Under the pieces are notes generated by a model. That model was given only the letters and a program-made list of their open reading frames with translations. It did no database searches and had not been told where the DNA came from. Shown here piece after piece: positions 6,549 to 9,563 of a DNA stretch of 9,563 nucleotides (positions are counted from its first letter, which is position 1; each line of letters opens with the position of its first letter). The stretch comes from Rhizobiaceae bacterium (GTDB lineage Bacteria; Pseudomonadota; Alphaproteobacteria; Rhizobiales; Rhizobiaceae), in NCBI GenBank assembly GCA_004299545.1, contig SCRB01000910.1:1-9563 (forward strand), in the 5' to 3' direction. The position numbers were made by a program, and so were the translations under genes.

Positions 6549-7844
6549 ATGCTGAAGAAACTCCGTGAGAAGCGCGCCGGTCTCGTTGCCGAGTTGCGCG
6601 CGATCGTCGAAACGGCCGAGAAGGAAGATCGTGACCTGACCGCCGAGGAACAGACGGCTTTCGACGAAAAGAAGGTCGAAAAGGATACACTCGACAAGCG
6701 CATTGAACGTCTGGAAGGCGTCGATGCCGCCTCTGCCGCGCTGGGAGAGGTCGTTCCCGCCGCATCTCGTCGTTCGGGCATCCAGCGCCCCAACGGTCCC
6801 GAGGCGAAGAAGGAATTCGAGAATATCGGCGAGTTCCTCCATGCAGTCCGATTCAATCCGGACGATCAGCGCCTGAACTTCGTCGAGAGCGTCGGTGCCG
6901 CTGGCGAAGAGGACGGTCTTCGAGCGGAAATGCGCATGGATGACAACGCCAGTGGCGGCTTCATGATTCCTCCGCAGCTGCGCACCACGATCATGTCCGT
7001 GCCGCCGCAGGACGCATTGGTGCGCCCGCGCGCCAATGTAATCGAGGCCGGCAGCCCGCCGGATGCTTCAATCACCATGCCCGCACTCGACCAGACCGGC
7101 GATAACCCCGAGAACATGTTCGGCGGTATGCAGTTCTCCTGGATCGAGGAAGGCGGCGACAAGCCCGAGACCGACGCAAAACTGCGCAACGTCACCCTGA
7201 CGCCGCATGAAATCGCCGGCTTCGTGACGATCACCGACAAACTTCTGCGCAACTGGGCGGCGGCGAGTTCCTTCGTCGAGAACCTCATGCGTCAGGGTGT
7301 GACGGCGGCGGAAGACTACAACTTCCTGCGGGGCGACGGGAACAAGAAGCCGCTCGGCGTTCTCAATTCCGACGCCATGTACTGGGTCAACCGGGCAACC
7401 GCGAACCAGATCGGATACACCGATCTCGTCAACGTCGTGGCTCGCCTCCTGATGCGCGGCGGTCAGTCGCCGGTCTGGTCGCTGCCGCAATCGGCGCTTA
7501 CGCAGATCGCGACCCTGCAGGACCCGATGGGCCGCTACATCTGGCAAGCGAACGCCGTGAACGGTATGGCCGGCCAGCTTCTCGGCTATCCCCTGAGGTG
7601 GAACAACCGCGCCCCGGCTCTCGGCAGCAAGGGTGATGTCCTGCTCGCCGATTGGGATGACTACCTGATCAAGGACGGCTCCGGCCCCTTCGTCGCGGCT
7701 TCCGAGCACGTCAAGTTCACGTCGAACAAGACCGTGATCAAGATCTTCTGGAACGTCGACGGTGCGCCCTGGCTTACCGCGCCGATCAAGGAAGAGAACG
7801 GTTACGAGGTTTCGCCCTTCGTCGGTCTCGACGTTCCGGCCTGA
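6549..7844 (+). CDS. Major capsid protein, HK97 fold
   Basis: This protein forms the icosahedral head shell. At 431 residues it has the classic two-part layout. Residues 1 to about 60 are a charged coiled coil (LKKLREKRAGLVAELRAI and onward to KRIERLEG). This is the delta domain, which serves as built-in scaffold and is removed by the head protease, so no separate scaffold gene is needed. After a flexible stretch the capsid domain begins near DDNASGGFMIPPQLRTTI (131-148), the family's usual GG-hydrophobic-P entry. Other family blocks are ITDKLLRNWAAASSFVEN (228-245), FLRGDGNKKPLGVLN (259-273), NAVNGMAGQLLGYPL (335-349) and GDVLLADWDDYLI (362-374). The N-terminal prodomain is probably cut somewhere between about residues 60 and 130; the exact site cannot be read. 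The gene follows the protease by 95 bases and has its own strong ribosome binding site. Confidence 0.95.
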   Translation: MLKKLREKRAGLVAELRAIVETAEKEDRDLTAEEQTAFDEKKVEKDTLDKRIERLEGVDAASAALGEVVPAASRRSGIQRPNGPEAKKEFENIGEFLHAVRFNPDDQRLNFVESVGAAGEEDGLRAEMRMDDNASGGFMIPPQLRTTIMSVPPQDALVRPRANVIEAGSPPDASITMPALDQTGDNPENMFGGMQFSWIEEGGDKPETDAKLRNVTLTPHEIAGFVTITDKLLRNWAAASSFVENLMRQGVTAAEDYNFLRGDGNKKPLGVLNSDAMYWVNRATANQIGYTDLVNVVARLLMRGGQSPVWSLPQSALTQIATLQDPMGRYIWQANAVNGMAGQLLGYPLRWNNRAPALGSKGDVLLADWDDYLIKDGSGPFVAASEHVKFTSNKTVIKIFWNVDGAPWLTAPIKEENGYEVSPFVGLDVPA

Positions 7845-7867
7845 TAGCCGCACGCACAAGCCAAGGG

Positions 7868-7885
7868 TCGGCGCCGAGCCGGCTC
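7868..7885 (+). repeat. Two overlapping 10-base palindromes after the capsid gene
   Basis: TCGGCGCCGA (7868-7877) and GAGCCGGCTC (7876-7885) are each perfect palindromes and share two bases. An alternative hairpin is GCCG-AGC-CGGC at 7873-7883. A pyrimidine tract (TCTCTTC, 7884-7890) follows. It may act as an RNA-stability or partial termination element between the capsid gene and the next gene; there is no true T-run. Confidence 0.35.
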
Positions 7886-7918
7886 TCTTCGCCCCATCTC
7901 CATCACGAACCGAACGAA

Positions 7919-7924
7919 AAGGAG
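7919..7924 (+). promoter_or_regulatory. Strong Shine-Dalgarno sequence for the post-capsid gene
   Basis: AAGGAG lies 6 bases before the ATG at 7931. Together with the capsid site it suggests that this small protein is also made in large amounts. Confidence 0.6.
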
Positions 7925-7930
7925 TTCGCC

Positions 7931-8362
7931 ATGCGCGACCTCGCAAGTCTCATTTCGGCTGCGGCACTTCTGCCCGCGGCCACCTATGCCGCCGACAACA
8001 CGCCGGCCGCCGTCGATCTCGACGGCTATGAAAGCGCCGTCATCTTTCTCCACGTCGGTGTCGGCGGCATCACATTCGACGCCACGAACAAGATCGAGTT
8101 CAAGCTCACGCATTCCGACGACAATACGACCTATGACGCCGTCGCAGATGGCGACGTACAGGGTGTCGCGAGCATCGGAACAGGCGGCATCGTCAAGGCT
8201 CTCACTGCGGCGCATGCGGCCGATGATGTGACCAAGATCGGCTACATGGGCGGTCGTCGTTACCTGAAACTGCTGGCCGACTTCTCCGGCACGCACGGCA
8301 CCGGCACGCCGCTTGCCGCCGCCGTCGTCAAGGGCAATCCGCGCTTCGCGCCCGCGCCGTAA
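7931..8362 (+). CDS. Small post-capsid phage protein, possible head decoration or auxiliary protein
   Basis: This 143-residue protein belongs to a type often found directly after the major capsid gene in HK97-like phages, usually annotated as hypothetical. It starts MRDLASLISAAALLPAATYA, followed by a beta-rich body: VDLDGYESAVIFLHVGVGG, KIEFKLTHSDDNTTYDAV, a variable loop, then GYMGGRRYLKLLADFSGT and LAAAVVKGNPRFAPAP at the end. The pattern of strand, 'SDD..tYdaV' and 'rRYlK' suggests a compact beta-sandwich. The position after the capsid gene and the strong ribosome binding site favour an abundant head-surface protein, but that role is inferred. The N-terminus resembles a Sec signal peptide, which is unlikely to be functional in a virion protein. 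The start is fixed by AAGGAG at 7919-7924. Confidence 0.8.
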   Translation: MRDLASLISAAALLPAATYAADNTPAAVDLDGYESAVIFLHVGVGGITFDATNKIEFKLTHSDDNTTYDAVADGDVQGVASIGTGGIVKALTAAHAADDVTKIGYMGGRRYLKLLADFSGTHGTGTPLAAAVVKGNPRFAPAP

Positions 8363-8410
8363 CGACAGCTGCTCGGCTTGACCGGGCTCAATTCACTGGA
8401 GATCATGACC

Positions 8411-8743
8411 ATGAGTGAAGCTCTCACCGTGCTTGCCGAATGCATCGATAAGCGCAACGGCAAGCGGTACAAGGCCGGAGACGTGTTCGATCCGGCCCCT
8501 GATGTTGATCAGGCCAAGCGGCTGATCAAGGCCGGATGCCTGCCCGATGATGCTCTTGGCGAGGCTCAGGCTGCGGCGAAGACGAAGAAATCGACGCCGC
8601 CAGCGTCTCGGTCAGCCGATGACGGCCTTGATGCGCTGACGGTCGACCAGCTCAAAACCTTGGCCGGCGAAGAGAAAGTTGATCTTGGGCAGGCCGCCAA
8701 GAAGGAAGACATGATCGCCGTGATCCGAGCAACGCGCGGCTGA
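8411..8743 (+). CDS. Small phage protein with HeH/SAP-like C-terminal domain
   Basis: This is a 110-residue protein in the head-gene cluster. The N-terminal part (MSEALTVLAECIDKRNGKRY, then KAGDVFDPAPDVDQAKRLIK) resembles short phage head proteins with a beta-hairpin and a 'G..f.p...qa..L...G.l' pattern. A low-complexity linker (about residues 52-70, rich in A, K, S and P) leads to the C-terminal LDALTVDQLKTLAGEEKVDL and KKEDMIAVIR. This has the helix-extension-helix look of HeH/SAP/Rho-N-like domains, often tied to nucleic-acid binding. The ATG at 8411 is preferred because GGAG at 8398-8401 lies 9 bases upstream; an ATG at 8405 would be too close, and a TTG at 8378 has no site. The next gene starts 3 bases after the stop. 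The molecular role is unknown; the position suggests head completion. Confidence 0.75.
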   Translation: MSEALTVLAECIDKRNGKRYKAGDVFDPAPDVDQAKRLIKAGCLPDDALGEAQAAAKTKKSTPPASRSADDGLDALTVDQLKTLAGEEKVDLGQAAKKEDMIAVIRATRG

Positions 8744-8746
8744 TCC

Positions 8747-9415
8747 ATGTCCATCCGCGTCGTCACACCGCCTTCAGCAGTTATCGTGAAGCCGTCCGAT
8801 CTCGCGGGCGGCTATCAGGATACCGACGTCCAGGCGCAGGCCGTAATCGCGGCGGTGACCGAAACGATCGATGGCCCGACCGGCTGGCTCGGCCGGGCTA
8901 TCGGCCCTCAGACGCTGGAACTGACGCTCGACGGCTGGCATGCACACCGTCATCACCATCATTGGCATGAGCATCCGCATGCGTTCCGCCTGCCATGCCC
9001 GCCGATCATCGCCGTCGAAAGCGTCATTTATCTCGATACGGACGGGAACGAACAGACGGTCGACGCCACGGATTATGCCGTCACCGATAACCTGCTCTGG
9101 TTCACGCCGGTCTGGACTGCGCCAACGCTCGGCTGCTTTCCCGAGCCGATCCGGGTGCAATACAAGGCGGGATATAACGGAACGGACGGTGCCGCAGAAG
9201 GTGAAGCGCAGACCGGCGCCATCCCAGCGCGCGTCAAGCAGGCGATCATGCTTACCAGCCAGCATATGCTGAACGTCGGTACGGAGAACCTGTTTTTGCG
9301 TGAGGTTCAGGTGCCTGATGTCGAAACCCGGCAGTTCACGGTCACGGATCAGGCGTCCGCACTGATCGAGCAGACATGCGAACGGTTGCTTGGCGGGCTG
9401 AGGGTGTACGCATGA
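8747..9415 (+). CDS. Head-tail connector protein, phiE125 gp8 / gp6-like
   Basis: This protein is expected to bind under the portal and begin the head-tail interface. The 222-residue sequence has the family layout. N-terminal helices come first (PSDLAGGYQDTDVQAQAVIA, then AVTETIDGPTGWLGRAI). A beta section begins with QTLELTLDGW, then FRLPCPPIIAVESVIYLDTD with NEQTVDATDYAV after it, then PIRVQYKAGYNG. The C-terminal helical part is IPARVKQAIMLTSQHMLNVG and ALIEQTCERLLGGLRVY. Between the first beta strand and 'FRLP' sits an unusual histidine-rich loop, residues 65-78, with nine histidines in fourteen positions. The start follows the previous stop by 3 bases and has no clear Shine-Dalgarno sequence, so it is probably translated by coupling. 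The stop overlaps the next ATG by four bases. Confidence 0.88.
   Translation: MSIRVVTPPSAVIVKPSDLAGGYQDTDVQAQAVIAAVTETIDGPTGWLGRAIGPQTLELTLDGWHAHRHHHHWHEHPHAFRLPCPPIIAVESVIYLDTDGNEQTVDATDYAVTDNLLWFTPVWTAPTLGCFPEPIRVQYKAGYNGTDGAAEGEAQTGAIPARVKQAIMLTSQHMLNVGTENLFLREVQVPDVETRQFTVTDQASALIEQTCERLLGGLRVYA
9400..9404 (+). promoter_or_regulatory. Shine-Dalgarno sequence that supports the last, truncated gene
   Basis: GAGGG lies 7 bases before the ATG at 9412, inside the end of the connector gene. It supports calling the truncated frame at the window end a real gene. Confidence 0.5.
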
Positions 9416-9563
9416 CGGCCGCCCAGGCGATCTCCGATCTGGACGCGGCTCTTGCGCGCGTCGGCGAAGACGTGATCGTTCGCCGCTATACGGCGCCATC
9501 GGGTGATCCGCGCCCGAAAACGGACATCACGGTTCGGGGGAGTGTCCGCGCTGTGAAGCCGGA
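9412..9563 (+). CDS. Probable phage head-closure or head-tail protein, 5' part only
   Basis: An ATG overlapping the connector stop (ATGA) opens a frame that runs off the window after 50 codons. It begins MTAAQAISDLDAALARVGED and continues VIVRRYTAPSGDPRPKTDIT, then VRGSVRAVKP. The pattern of an N-terminal helix ending in 'GEDV.vRR', followed by a beta-strand with 'VRgsVR', is common in small phage proteins placed after the gp8-type connector. These proteins act in head closure or tail joining. GAGGG at 9400-9404 is a good ribosome binding site. With only the first third or so visible, the family call is tentative, but the gene itself is well supported by its site, overlap and codon use. Confidence 0.7.
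   Translation, partial: MTAAQAISDLDAALARVGEDVIVRRYTAPSGDPRPKTDITVRGSVRAVKP

Noticed and set aside
7068..7946. 292-codon open frame antisense to the capsid gene
   Set aside because: It is a mirror frame of a clear HK97 capsid gene, with no domain or ribosome binding site noticed.
8939..8980. Artificial His-tag from a cloning vector
   Set aside because: The histidines are interspersed with Ala, Arg, Trp, Glu and Pro, lie inside a family protein, and no vector sequence surrounds them.
8774..9499. 241-codon frame antisense to the connector gene
   Set aside because: Arg-rich mirror frame of a recognised family protein.
1979..9563. Gene transfer agent cluster instead of a phage
   Set aside because: The order of portal, protease and capsid is shared with gene transfer agents. 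However, a P27 TerS, a Terminase_1 TerL, an HNH gene and a possible cos region point to an ordinary HK97-type phage.

Overview
The window looks like part of an alphaproteobacterial genome, most likely Hyphomicrobiales (rhizobial group), carrying the DNA-packaging and head-morphogenesis module of an HK97-type tailed phage or prophage. The guess at the host rests on GC-rich third codon positions, the style of the phage proteins, and a DUF421 membrane protein beside them. No species can be named from the sequence alone.

Layout. Positions 1-1264 do not look phage-structural. They hold a possible 5' end of a leftward gene at the very edge, a leftward 99-residue protein of unknown function with a strong ribosome binding site, a divergent intergenic region, and a rightward DUF421 (YetF-like) membrane protein. 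From about 1343 everything is rightward and tightly packed: an HNH endonuclease, a 65-residue unknown protein, a 100-base noncoding block rich in inverted repeats that may be the cos site, the P27-family small terminase, the large terminase, the HK97-family portal, an S49 (SppA/ClpP-fold) head protease, the HK97-fold major capsid protein, a small beta-rich protein just after the capsid gene, a small protein with a HeH/SAP-like C-terminus, a phiE125 gp8/gp6-like head-tail connector, and the start of a probable head-closure gene cut by the window end.

How the genes work together. TerS, TerL and probably the HNH nuclease recognise, cut and translocate the phage DNA through the portal. The capsid protein carries its own N-terminal coiled-coil (delta) scaffold, which the S49 protease removes during maturation. 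The genes after the capsid build the head surface and the head-tail interface. Overlapping stop and start codons (terS/terL, terL/portal, portal/protease, connector/closure) point to one late operon with translational coupling. Strong Shine-Dalgarno sequences precede the capsid gene and the gene after it, as expected for abundant virion proteins.

No integrase, repressor, replication, lysis or tail genes, and no tRNA, CRISPR array or insertion sequence, are visible. The module itself is ordinary. The points most worth checking are the candidate cos region, a dense histidine loop in the head-tail connector, and the abrupt junction between the DUF421 gene and the packaging genes.
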